Below are positions 11,480 to 21,621 of a stretch of 64,000 nt of DNA, piece by piece; position 1 is the stretch's first letter; each line of letters opens with the position of its first letter. The translations under genes were made by a program, and so were the position numbers. The stretch spans positions 20,108,169 to 20,172,168 of the forward strand of contig CM055886.1 of NCBI GenBank assembly GCA_029582165.1. Direction: 5' to 3'. The stretch comes from Portulaca oleracea. Lineage: Eukaryota; Streptophyta; Magnoliopsida; Caryophyllales; Portulacaceae. Below the pieces are notes generated by a model. The model did not search any database and was not told the DNA's origin. It was given only the letters and a program-made list of their open reading frames with translations.

Positions 11480-11988
11480 TTTTAGTTTTCTTTTTTAATT
11501 TTTTATCATTTAACTATTATAAAATGTTCATAAAAAAATATATAAATTATGTTCATAATTATGGATGTTTAGAAAAATATACACCAATGCTCATAAATCA
11601 ATGTATGGAGGCTCATAAACCATTAGATGAATTTCCATAACATCCAACATGAATGCTCGCAAGTCGCAATGTTATTTTTTACTACAATGGTCATAAACTA
11701 ATATATAAATGCTCATAAACATAAACTAAAATGCTCATAAACCAGTATATGAATGTTAATAAACCAGTAGATGAATGTTCATAACCTCCAACACGAATGT
11801 TCATAATCTGACATTTTTACTACAATGCTCATAAACCTTAACTATAATCCCCATAAACCAGTTTATGTATGCTCATAAATATATGTCATGCAATGTTCAT
11901 CATTTGTAATGTGGATGGATGCTCATAAATTTATACTATAATGCTTATAAACTTTAACGACAACGTTCATAAACATATCACATACAAT
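11480..11988. repeat. Degenerate ATGCTCATAAA repeat region, left half
   Basis: Many diverged copies of (A)TGCTCATAAAC / TGTTCATAA are spaced irregularly about 25-40 bp apart. The same motif resumes at 14378-14470 beyond the hAT insertion, so this is one repeat region that was split. Confidence 0.65.
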
Positions 11989-12469
11989 CAGGGGCAGCGC
12001 TATTAAGGGTAAAGGGTGATTAATTGACCCTCTAGCTTTTTTGCAAAAATAAATTTTTAGAACATTTATATAAATAAAAATAACATATATAATAATTTGT
12101 GGGAAAAAAATACAACTGTGTTAATGTAGTTGGATGGTTTTTCCACGAATATCCACTAATGGGTGCGCCTCTATGCCCATGAGGTCAGGGGTTTGACGTT
12201 GCTAAATTGCAAATTGGCCACTTTCCTTCTGTGCGCCGCGCGCGCCTGTTTTCTGAGGTTAGGGGTTTGACGCCCTAAAAAACCCAACTTTAGAATTTTT
12301 TTTTTAACCCTAATTTTAATACAACAGCCTCCTCCATACATTCGCTGCCTCTACTCTCTAGTAGTTCTACCACACCACTGTTCAATTTGCCTCTTTTATG
12401 CACAAATTGATCAAATACTTGAATTGACATATGTTATTTTGTAAGTTATTATGTTTAACTTATTATTTT

Positions 12470-12960
12470 TAGTTAAATTTATATTGAACAATTAATAAAT
12501 TTGTGAATTTTGTGATGAAATAGCAATATATGAATAGAATGATTAGAGTGCTTGGTTTTATTTTGTTCAAATATTCATAATTCAAACTATGTAGTTTATT
12601 TGTTTGATTCACTAGTGACAAATTAAAATATTCTTACGAAATGTATTGTTTATTGTTGATTCTAACAATTAAATTTGTATTGAACAATTAATAAATTTGT
12701 GTATTTTGTGATGAAATAGCAATCTATTTTCAATATCTGTTTGATTCATTAGTGACAAATTAAAATATTCTTATGAAATGGTAATTCTGTTATTGTTTAT
12801 TGTTGATTCTAACAATTAAATTTGTATTGAACAATTAATAAATTTGTGTATTTTGTAATGAAATAGCAATCTATTTTCAAAACTATGTCATTAAACAATT
12901 AATAAATTTGTGTATTTTCAAAACTATGTCATTAAGCATTATGTTATTTGAATATGTTAA
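12470..12960. repeat. Tandem repeat, ~150-190 bp unit
   Basis: Blocks with GAACAATTAATAAATTTGTG followed by a GATGAAATAGCAAT-type segment start near 12483, 12676 and 12826, with a partial copy near 12895. Units also share TTGTTTATTGTTGATTCTAA. The repeat is AT-rich and non-coding. Confidence 0.7.
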
Positions 12961-13008
12961 TTTTTTAGAATTTGTTCCAATATAATTTATCTTTTTTATT
13001 ACAAAAAA

Positions 13009-14325
13009 TTGCTAGAAGGTACCTTCTATTATGCGGAAACTATATTTTGGGGACCATATTATTAGAAATTATAATGAGGTGAACAATGTTATTTAATATC
13101 TATTATTTGGTGACAATCTAACCAAAATTCATCGGAATCCGGCGAAAAATGTAAAGTTACTAACCTACCCTTGTAATTAATTATTAAACGGATGACCTAA
13201 CTCAAATGGTATGTTGCTTCATCCTCCTCTTTCACCTTCTCCGCGCCACCATGACTCCCCACGAATTCCCTAGCTCACCCAATGACGATTTTATACAGTG
13301 ATTCATTCGCCAAAACTTGTTTGTGGTGTTCAATCTGCTACTACTTCAGAACACATACTGCTCTCGGGTCTCTGTACTCTCCATTACCACACCAACAACC
13401 GGTTTTCGTCACCAAAAATCGAGATGATTCTTCGCCAGAAGATACTTAATGCTGACTCCGATGACGAATTCCTCCGAGATTTTCATCGAAGGTGCCAAAT
13501 TCACTTATCCCAACCTCTTAAACACTGGTCATGTTATCATCCATGGCCTCCAGGGCTCTGCAAATGAACCACAGTTGAGCTCCTCAGTTGCTGCAATATG
13601 ACAATGCTCGCTTTGGATGATGATGCCTCGATCTTCCATGGTGGCAAATGCCAACAATGCTTATCTTCTATGGTACCGAATAAACAACTTTTGATCCAAG
13701 CTCCGGTTTAAGTTCAGAAATTTCATATGTTGTCAAAAAAGTTATTGGTTGATTTACGAATGTTCTTGGGATTATGATATCTCTGGGTTTAATTAATAAA
13801 AACAAGACTTTTAATTGTTTGTTTATGGGAATCAAGGAGCTTGAAAATTGGCTTCATTTGCAGGTTGGGGGAGGTGGGTGGTTTAGAATCAAGGAGCCTT
13901 ACTTTCTGATTATCCCTGACGGTGTATTTGGCTGTTAAGCAAAATTAGGATTATACATATGACATGGTTTTGCTGAGCAATATGATTGGGGGAAGAGAAA
14001 GAAATCACAAACAAGTGACTTGGGAGTTGAGTGGGGAGTATAGAGAGGAGCAATTTTCACTCTTGCAATGGCAAAGATTCACACTTTGGAAGCTACAGAG
14101 GTTCAACGATGAAGGGCCAAGTTAGTCATTAATTTTTAATTGTGAGGGTAGGTTAGTAATTTTACATTTCTCACCGGATTTCGATTAATTCCGGTCGGAT
14201 TGTCCCCAAATAATAGATACGTGATAACATTGTTCACCTCATTATAATTTCTAATAATTTGGTCACCAAAAAATAGTTACTACAAAATAGAGGGTACCTA
14301 TCAGTAATTTTTTGTTTTTATTAAA
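13009..14325. mobile_element. MULE-like element nested in the hAT
   Basis: About 190-bp inverted arms run 13009-13195 and 14110-14325. They share GGTACC(T/C)TCTATT, GGTGACNAT, ATTAGAAATTATAATGAGGT, AACAATGTTA and CTAACCTACCCT blocks in inverted order. Long TIRs around an unrelated 0.9 kb core are typical of Mutator-like elements that carry captured DNA. No TSD was resolved. The element at 17340-17965 shares the GGTACC...TATTTTT terminal motif. Confidence 0.6.
13298..13620 (+). pseudogene. Possible captured gene fragment (weak FAS1-like resemblance)
   Basis: The core of the nested MULE-like element is less AT-rich than its surroundings. It holds an 89-codon open frame (13298-13567). A different frame near 13462-13580 reads FIEGAKFTYPNLL then VIIHGLQG. 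That weakly resembles a fasciclin (FAS1) segment of arabinogalactan proteins, but the match is short and made by eye. No full domain, start or splice structure is visible. It could equally be an unrelated captured exon. Confidence 0.25.
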
Positions 14326-14377
14326 TTTTATCTTGACACCCCTACCTTTGAATCCTGGCTTCGCCACTGCATGCAAT

Positions 14378-14480
14378 ATTCATAATTTGTAACATGGATG
14401 CTCATAAACTATAACCATAATGTTCATACATATCACATGCAATGTTCATAATTCTATACTATGATCATAAACTTTTTTTT
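14378..14480. repeat. Degenerate ATGCTCATAAA repeat region, right half
   Basis: This is a continuation of the motif array at 11480-11988 beyond the hAT TSD. Confidence 0.6.
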
Positions 14481-15249
14481 TTTTTGAAAATGTACTTAAA
14501 AGTATGGAAAAAATTACACAATATTGAAAAGAACATAATAAATATTACAAAGGAAAATAAAAATAAAATAAAATAAAAAGCATGATTGAATTGATTAGAA
14601 ACTCAAATTCAAAGTGTATTAAAACATTGGATTCAAAGAGAAGCCTTGTTATATTTGCACACAAAAAAATGTGGAAAAAGGAAAAAAAGGGAAAGAAGCA
14701 GTGCACGTACATGTTCAGGCCCACAAAGGCATTGAGAGCCCGGGCACATGATCGATTTTCTAAGGGTTCGTTTGGATCTAGGAAAACATGGTGGGAAAAA
14801 ATCACGTGGAAAAGAAGTTAGGGGGAAAATGTTTTTTGGGGAAAGTAAATTTATTTCTATTATTTGGTTTAAGTAAAATTTTGAAGGAAAGAATTGATTT
14901 TCCATCCAATTTTCTTTTTCTTGCTTGGTTTGAAAAAATGCATTTTAAGAAGGAGAGAGAGAAGAATACTTCAATTTTTTCTTTTTCCAATTTTCTCATT
15001 TTCCAAATTATCTATTTTCATGCTGCTTTCCTATATCCAAGTGGACCCTATGGTTCTTTCCCAGGAAAATATTTCCTGGTTTACTGGGAAAGTTTTTCAT
15101 GGGAAAAAATACTTCACAGTGTTTGGTTTACATTTGAAATAATAGGGATGTTTGTAGGAAAATTTATTAAAATGTCTAAATTACCCTCTATAAAAACAAA
15201 TTTTGAGTCTAAAATAAATAAAGAAAAGAAATTGAGAAACAAATTAATT
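14481..15249. other. Intergenic, purine/pyrimidine-rich, no supported gene
   Basis: Several overlapping open frames occur on both strands, but all arise from A- or T-rich low-complexity sequence. A GTTCGTTTGG motif (14767) and a GTTTGGTTT motif (15120) resemble MITE ends. They are not convincingly inverted, so no element is called. Confidence 0.4.
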
Positions 15250-16099
15250 TGTATTAATATTTGAGTGTATGCGAGTACAATCTCTGTATTAAATACAATA
15301 AAGTAGTCAGCTGATTTGATCTCCTGAAATTTGGGTGACACGAAGGCATGGACGCTTGATCTCGATCTCGAATGTAGGTCTAGCTGAAGAACTCTATAGC
15401 AGTTCTTGAGCTGAAGGTCTTTTGAGCGTTTAACTCTTTAATGCTTGGTAGCTGGAGGCTCCTCGAAGTTTTAACTGTCTGAAGGTTGACTGTTGGTTGT
15501 AGTTCTCCCGGTTCTTGGATGCGAGGGCTTGAGTGCTTGGTCTCATCGATGAACCAGGCGAAGAAGATGACTACAGTCTTTGATGTGAACAACAGAAGTT
15601 GTTGAACTAACAGACGTTAGTCCTTGGCGCTTGATAGCTGGAGGTGGCTTGTGGTTCGATCTTCTGAAGGTTTCGCAGGTCTTTCGACTTCGATTCTTGG
15701 CGCTTGGTAGCTGGAGGTTGCTTGCAGTTCGATCTTCTGAAACCTCTTTTAACTGCAGAATGCTCAGCGGCTCAAAATGAAGGGAGAGGACCCCTATTTA
15801 TAGGCTTTGGATGCCTAACCCCTGTGGTTTGAGTTGGGCTTTGGTCTTAGCCCAAATTAATTAATTATTCTTTTAATTTTAAATAAAGAAATAATTATGA
15901 TTTTCTGCATCATCTCTGACACATGTCACGATGTTATTGGCCATGGTGTATTTCCATTTAAAATCTAATTAAATGGACCGCCATAATTAATTTGACACGT
16001 GGCGGATGATATTTGGCCAAATACTTATTATTTTATTTTCCAAATATCATTTTTTTTATTTGGTAACCTGAAGAAAATTTGGGGAAACCAGTAATAACA
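15250..16099 (-). mobile_element. Solo LTR, minus strand (approximate ends)
   Basis: On the minus strand this starts TGTTATTACTGG and ends near ...ATTAATACA. It has a CACGTG-type motif, a TATA box (15791-15803) and a downstream leader with repeated pieces. A module containing CTTGGTAGCTGGAGG recurs at about 15448, 15625 and 15702. No PBS, PPT or coding domain adjoins it. The TSD is unclear (TAATT occurs at 15245-15249 and 16103-16107, slightly offset from the right end). Confidence 0.6.
15791..15803 (-). promoter_or_regulatory. TATA box of minus-strand LTR
   Basis: The minus strand reads CTATAAATAGGGG, followed by TCCTCTCCCTTC as a pyrimidine-rich start region. Confidence 0.6.
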
Positions 16100-16700
16100 T
16101 GTTAATTATTTTTCAAGGGCAATTTTGATCATTATGGAAACTATAATGACAATTTTGATTAAGTTAAGAGTTCAGTGACATTTTTGTCCATTTTGGATAG
16201 TTGAAGGGCAATTTTATCCAAGCACTCGATAATCTAATCCATGTAATTGTCAACGTGATGTGAACATGAAGAAGTAGAAAAAGAAAAAAAAAAAAGAAAA
16301 ACTTGTACTCCCTCTGTTTGGATTTTTTTTCCGATTATTTAAAGTCCAGAAGGGCTAAAGGTTCCGCAACAAAAGTTGCATACAAACAGCAAGACAGCAA
16401 AATAACAAGGTTCACCAAAACAAAGCAAAAAACAGCAAAGTGACAGTAAACAAAACAGCTATTAAAAATTATCTATCAAATTGCCCTCCTATCTTCTTGC
16501 CACTGCTCTAAGAACAACCTCATCATAGTCTCTTGATCTTCGCAAAACTCCATCTATTTGGATTTAATTGATGTTAGGCGTCATATTATAATTTATACAT
16601 ACCAATGCCCCCAAAAATTGATGGGGTGGTGGTTGTAAGTCAAATTATTTATTGAGCCTTGAACAGATTAATTATTCCTTTTTCCCACAACATATAGACC
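16100..16700. other. Intergenic, no gene seen
   Basis: AT-rich sequence with repeated GGGCAATTTT pieces (16120-16220) and an A-rich tract. I see no coding or RNA signal. Confidence 0.45.
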
Positions 16701-16702
16701 TA

Positions 16703-16917
16703 CTACCTCCGTCCCTAAATGAGTGTCAATTTGACTAAGTTTTGACCGTTAATTACTCACAAATTACAATGAGTTACAATATGAAATCACCACCATTAGA
16801 AAGATATTGTACTAACAGATTAAATGATGTTAATTTTATATTGTAACTCATTATAATTTGTAAGTAATCAACGGTCAAAGTTTAGTCAAAATGACATTCA
16901 TTTAGGGACGGAGGTAG
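16703..16917. mobile_element. Stowaway MITE (Tc1/mariner)
   Basis: The 20-bp perfect terminal inverted repeat CTACCTCCGTCCCTAAATGA continues as a longer imperfect one. TA dinucleotides flank it (16701-16702, 16918-16919). It is 215 bp and non-coding. Confidence 0.95.
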
Positions 16918-16919
16918 TA

Positions 16920-17339
16920 CTTGTTTCCACGCTTATGCCAAGAGGATAAAAACATAAAGAATAAAATAATTAATTTTTAAAGGTAATTAAATAGAAGGAT
17001 TAATGATTAATGTGTAGTTATAAAGTGATAGATAATTTAAAATAGAAGAAATGGTTAGAAAGACAAATGAAAAAGAATGAAAGAAGTATATATCCATTAA
17101 TATTGACATTCATGACTCGTATAAATACATATTAATGTAATGATACGAATATCATGTAGATCTAACATATTGGCTTAATACCAAATACATTGTCATTCAA
17201 ATACTAAGGTGTTGATTGTTTGAGTTAGGCAAGTAAAAACATTACAACTCTCAATATTGTCTTTTTGCTCTATAATTTTTATAGAAAATTTTCAATAGGA
17301 TATGTTACATGAGACTAAATGTGAGAAAATTAATTCAAT
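16920..17339. other. AT-rich spacer
   Basis: I see no gene or repeat structure. Confidence 0.45.
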
Positions 17340-17965
17340 AAATTACTGAAAGGTACCCTATATTTTACAACATCTCTATTTTTAGGAGACCATATTATTG
17401 AAAATTATTTCTAGGTACCCTGTGTTTCATAGTACATATTTTCTGGTGACAAATTATATTTTAGATTTATTACAAGATCCCCAAAATTATCTAAAACTAC
17501 AAAATATCCCTATCTTGATAAAAGCTTATCAATTTATATTTCCGCCTGCATTAATATTTATCTTAAAGAATTAACTTAGATCTCTTTTCCATTAGTTCAA
17601 TTAATTTTGGTAAGCATAGTGGACTTTATAACTACAGAAAATATAATATCTAAGGTATAAGTAGTAGATTGTGATAATTAATACCATTAAAGTTATTATA
17701 TATTGAGTTAAGAGTTTTTATTTAAACTTGTTTGCATAAAAACCTCAAAAATCAGATTATTGCAAGAAGGTTCCTGCTTAAGTCCTTCTCTATAAATTTT
17801 TAACTAAATTGCAAAGAAAAAATCACCTAAAAATAGTTTCCAATGAAATTATGTCACCGAAAAATAGTTTAAAAAAACATAAGGTACTTGAAAATCATTT
17901 CTAGAAACATTGTCCCTAAAAATAGTTTCTATAAAATAGAAAGTACATATAAGTCATTATTTGAA
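17340..17965. mobile_element. MULE-like foldback with doubled termini
   Basis: Each end has two tandem copies of a diverged unit with GGTACCYT, TATTTTTAGG and GAC motifs (left 17346-17460; right, inverted, 17820-17960). The unit resembles the TIR of the element at 13009-14325. The interior is AT-rich and non-coding. Confidence 0.5.
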
Positions 17966-18109
17966 ATTAATTACAATGATATTACAAAACAATTATGCAA
18001 AATCAATAAATTAATTATAACTAATAAAGTTATGATGAGGCAATTAAGAAGGTCGCACATAATCATTGCAATATTTTGATGGTATCAACTATCAAGTACT
18101 CATAGTGAA

Positions 18110-18670
18110 AAACAACTTTTGGAGATTTTCTCTCTCTACGAATTAAATTTCTCTCTCTACCGCTCAACTACCATTACACTCCCTCATTAATTTTCTTTAC
18201 CGGTGCCGGCGACGGCCGTTTTGTCGCCGGCACCACCGCTTCCCGATCTGCTGTTTTGTGCCTTTTTTTCTCAAAGTTAGCTAGTTTTCTGGTTCCGGTA
18301 GTTTAGCTGTTTGTTCGATGTGTGTGGGGGCAGTTTCAAGGCCGGTGCAGGCGTCTTCTCTGGTGCAACTTCCGCCGGGGGAGGTGCGGCCGCGTCTCTG
18401 GGTTTCAAGCATGCGTCCAACAACCTGTTCGACCCGGTCTTGCCGACTGTTCTGGTGACCAGGTGTGAGGTGTGTTTCTCTTCAAAGCGATTTACTTTTG
18501 GTTGTGTATGTGTTCTAGTTTGGCTACTGTTCTGTGATTTGGGTTGGGAGTCGTAGGTTTTGGGGGTTTTCTCGGGGCTAGTCTTTTCTAAGGTGGGAAT
18601 GGGGTGGTTTGTGTTTTTGTTGATCTAGTTGGGAGTGATGTTTTCGGTCAGTGTGTTCTTGGGTTGGGTT
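18110..18670 (+). other. GC-rich leader upstream of the TPR pseudogene
   Basis: The pyrimidine-rich start (CTCTCTCTACG repeats) is followed by GC-rich sequence with a GCCGGCGACGGCCG / CGCCGGC inverted repeat near 18203-18235, then T/G-rich sequence. It resembles a transcribed 5' untranslated region, or the 5' part of a mobile element that captured the TPR gene. The 81-codon frame at 18311-18556 is not recognisable. Confidence 0.35.
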
Positions 18671-19372
18671 ATGGCTTCCCGTGAGATTGAGTTAGATGGG
18701 GATATACTAAATCTGTTAGAGCTGATGGACCATCCTAGTCAGTCTATCCTTAAAGCGAAGGAGTTTAAGGAGTAGGGTAATAAGTTGTTCAGATGGGGAC
18801 AGTATCATAGTGCCGCTTGCGTGTATGAAAAATGCATACAACTTATTTGGGTTAGTGAATCAATGTCCGAATCAAAGTTTTTGATGGCGCGGGAGTTGAC
18901 GGTGTCGCTCAATCTAAATGTTGCTGCATGTGATTTGAAGTTAGGAGGGTTTTCAAGAGCTGTTGAGTTTTGTGGGTTTGTGTTGCAGCTTGACCCAAAC
19001 AATGTGAAGGCTTTATACCGAAGTAGTGAGGCCCATGCTAAGTTAGGAAATGTGGATGAAGCGAGGAAAGCGCTTACTCGGGCGCTAGAGAAAGACCCCA
19101 TATGCTTGGAAGCTAAGAGAGAATTGGAAAGGGTGCAAGTCCCTGATAAGGCACATAAAACCACCCTCTCATTGGAAAGTGATAAGAATATAAAACCGTC
19201 TCCTCTAAGTGATTCGCAAGGAGATGCAAAGATTAGTTCTAGCGGGGTGAAGGGTTTGGGGACTACATTGTTGAGTTTGACATTAAAGAAGAGGAAGATA
19301 GTCAAGGAATGTGGAGTACTGGGGAGTTACTCCAAGGTGCAAGCGAATGGAATGTGGAGTATAGCGGGGTGA
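18671..19372 (+). pseudogene. TPR-domain protein, pseudogene with in-frame stop
   Basis: The frame opens at ATG 18671 (MASREIELDGDILNLLELMD). It meets TAG at codon 35 (18773-18775), inside what should be the first TPR helix (KAKEFKE, stop, GNKLFRWGQYHSAA). It then stays open in the same frame to 19372. Tetratricopeptide motifs are clear: LTVSLNLNVAACDLKLGGF, LDPNNVKALYRSSEAHAKLG, ARKALTRALEKDP. This layout is that of the TPR module of FKBP-type immunophilins and similar HSP90/HSP70 co-chaperones, which act as cytosolic adaptors; no catalytic FKBP domain is present. A ~35-bp stretch at 19241 is repeated at 19362 (AGCGGGGTGAAGGGTT). The 3' end abuts the leader of a chromovirus LTR. Confidence 0.65.
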
Positions 19373-19509
19373 AGGGTTGGGGGACTGCATTGCTGAGAAT
19401 TGGAAAGGGTGGACGTGTTTGTGGGAGATGATGGGGAATGGATTTGTGATGGAAAGATGGTGAAAAGATAGTAAAAGAGAGATCAAGAACTAAGAGAATC
19501 GACTCCTAA

Positions 19510-19521
19510 GCTCTGATACCA
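19510..19521 (-). other. Primer binding site (tRNA-iMet) of chromovirus
   Basis: The minus strand reads TGGTATCAGAGC, a perfect match to the usual tRNA-iMet site. It lies 4 nt from the LTR end at 19526. Confidence 0.85.
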
Positions 19522-19525
19522 ATTT

Positions 19526-20533
19526 TGATGTATAATGGATCAAGGGAAGATCACATTACACATGAATTTAGAATCTTTAAAAACCAAGATAAGAATCTTG
19601 CTTCTCAAAGTTCTTAAGGATCCAAAAAATGAATGAAAAAGGATGAAGATAAACGAAAAGAAGATGGAATTCGTTTACCAAGATTGAAGATCGATTGATG
19701 TTTTGATGAGTGAATGATGAATGGCGACTTGAATAGATGGACGAATGATAAACGATTGATGAAAGATTGTACCTTGATCGTTTGTTGGATGAATATGGAA
19801 TGGACGAATGGTACTTGAAAGATTGAATGTTGACTGATGCTTGAAAGATCAATCAAAGATGGATGAATGCTTGAATGAACGAATGGAATGAATGAATGAT
19901 ATGTTTGGCTTTTGAAGATTCTTGGAGGATACAGCCACACCACCTTCAAGAATGCTTCAATCTCTTCCTATCACCACCTAGGTCGCCACCCTAAGCTAGA
20001 AGAAGAAGATAGGATCGAATCTCCCTCAAGAGAAACGAAAGACTAGCAAAAGCTAGAGAGAAAACAACACCATGTGTTTGTATTTGATTTATTGAATGAA
20101 TGAGATTACAAGAGGCTTAAGGGGGTATTTATAGTAATCCTAAGCCCCCTAGGACGTGTACTATTCAAGAAATTAGGCCCCTTGAGGCTTACATCATCCT
20201 ACACATTTATTACATCATAAAAACTCTAAAATTCAACTCTAGAAAGAAAAGACTATAACTCTTTCAATACTTGTCCGTTTTCCAAGATTCAAAAACCATT
20301 GGAAAGCTCTTTCAATGCTCTTCAATATGTCTTTGGATGACTTCCTCATTAGACGCATGTATCTAGAGTTATAGAGTAAATTACCAAACTGCCCTTGTTG
20401 AAATCATTCAAACGAGAGGGATACTTGAGTGAATGATGCTCTTTTGCCATATAACCGAGTATTAGGCTCCTATGATGTATATTGGATGTCTTCCTTGATG
20501 TCCTTGATGTATATAGCCATCAAATATACATCA
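19526..20533 (-). mobile_element. Chromovirus LTR with PBS and PPT on opposite flanks
   Basis: On the minus strand the 1008-bp LTR starts TGATGTATATTTGATGG and ends CATTATACATCA. It has a TATA box (CTATAAATACCCCC, near 20130-20143) and GAATGA-rich repeats in its 3' half. On the high-coordinate side a polypurine tract (CCGGGGGAG, 20537-20545) follows pol sequence, so the LTR is in 3'-LTR position there. On the low-coordinate side a PBS and about 80 bp of leader follow, so it is also in 5'-LTR position. A single LTR with both neighbours implies a tandem or recombined element. Confidence 0.75.
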
Positions 20534-20561
20534 TACTCCCCCGGTTGAAAAAAGTTTGTCC

Positions 20562-20888
20562 TCAAACTTTGAGCATCAATTCTCTTTTGTTCGCCTTCTT
20601 CACAAGAGATTTACAAGCTTTCTTCTTAAAGGCTTTGAAGTCATCATAGACTCCTTTATAAAACTTCTTCAACTTCTCCCAAGATAACCCATTGAAATTA
20701 TTGGACTTTGATTCTCGATATTTCACCATGGATGTAAAAATCTCATGTAACTTCACAACTTCAAAGTATAGTTTTACCACTTTGCCTTTATCATGGGTAA
20801 TACGACATAGTATGAAACAATCCATCTTTGAATGGTCATCGACAACTAGAACCTCTTGACTTCTTTGAATCCTTGGCACTTCAACCAA
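20562..20888 (-). pseudogene. Ty3/gypsy chromovirus integrase remnant
   Basis: The 108-codon frame contains VLVVDDHSKMDCFILCRITH and VVKLYFEVVKLHEI. This resembles the integrase core start of chromoviruses (VVVDRFSKMAHFIP...LFFKEVVRLHG). It then jumps to a lysine-rich C-terminal piece and stops just before the PPT and LTR. Most of the integrase core, including the later catalytic residues, is missing. It is a deleted relic. Confidence 0.65.
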
Positions 20889-20894
20889 TCTTCC

Positions 20895-21245
20895 CTGAAC
20901 CCGCTAGCTTACCGTATCTATTCAACCAATGTGCACTAAAATAGAACATGTGTTGTGGTCTCTTAGCACTGCCTACAAATCACACAGAACAAATCCACAT
21001 GTCGCATATGCCTGCCAATTCCCAATTATGTTGGGAGGGTACCGGCCAGAGCTCTCCAACAAAATTTGCACTCTCGGAGGGATCTGCAAATCCCATACAT
21101 GTTTCCAGATTGACTGCAACTTGCCGATGTCACTTGTTGTAGGTTTGTCCTGCTTCTTCCACCCCCTAACCATATGATATGCAGATTTAACAAAGAGATT
21201 TCCATTCGAAGTATAATGTCAGACCAACTTATCCTAAGGCCTAGA
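20895..21245 (-). pseudogene. LINE ORF2 3' fragment (zf-RVT region)
   Basis: The minus strand reads DKLVWHYTSNGNLFVKSAYH, then IWKHVWDLQIPPRVQ, and after a frame change a CXXC...H...C segment. This is the reverse-transcriptase zinc-binding region near the end of plant L1-type ORF2. Frame changes show decay. It may be the 3' part of the LINE whose reverse transcriptase ends at 26207, with the chromovirus inserted and about 1 kb lost between, or it may be a separate copy. Confidence 0.7.
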
Positions 21246-21269
21246 GCTTACGGAAGTAAAGAGATTGAC

Positions 21270-21600
21270 ATGATATATATAATTATGTTAGTAAACGGGT
21301 CTAATTAATAAAAAAAACAGATTTCAATTCAGCTAATAAATTGTGTTTTTGCAAGACTTGAGCAGTACAATAATCGCCATACGTCAACTTATTATTTTAT
21401 TAAATTATTACCTATGATAAAATCAAAGAAGTCCCGTTAATATCGAAATATTCGGGTTATTTTTTGGATTAAAATTGTGTCAAATCAACTGATTCATGTA
21501 TTATTAATATTACTATTCTTATTTTCATCCCTTTTTATTATGATTTCTCAATTTATTCAAATTTCAACTTATTTAACTCTTCCATTTTATTTGAAGTTAT
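21270..21600 (+). repeat. Left direct repeat (LTR remnant) of a decayed chromovirus
   Basis: This shares with 25868-26195 the blocks TTCAGCTAATAAATTGTG, ACTTATTATT, ATTACCTATGATA, AAGAAGTCCC and AAATATTCGGGTT. Divergence is substantial, so the insertion is old. Its first ~25 bases relative to the right copy are missing. Confidence 0.65.
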
Positions 21601-21621
21601 TCAATTTATTCAAATTTCAAA

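Larger units (their letters stand above)
11989..14369. mobile_element. Non-autonomous hAT element
   Basis: The ends CAGGGGCAGCGC (left) and CAGTGGCGAAGCC (right, inverted) match the common plant hAT terminus CAGNGGCGRAGCC. The 8-bp flanks CATACAAT (11981-11988) and CATGCAAT (14370-14377) match at seven of eight positions, the expected hAT TSD length. There is no transposase domain in the 2381 bp. The interior holds a tandem repeat and a nested MULE-like element. Confidence 0.8.

Noticed and set aside
14767..15140. Tourist-like MITE with GTTCGTTTGG end
   Set aside because: The matching motif at the other end is in direct rather than inverted orientation, and no TSD was found.
14545..15264. 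Overlapping 80-158 codon frames on both strands
   Set aside because: Low-complexity A/T-rich sequence with no recognisable domain; frames on both strands arise from composition.
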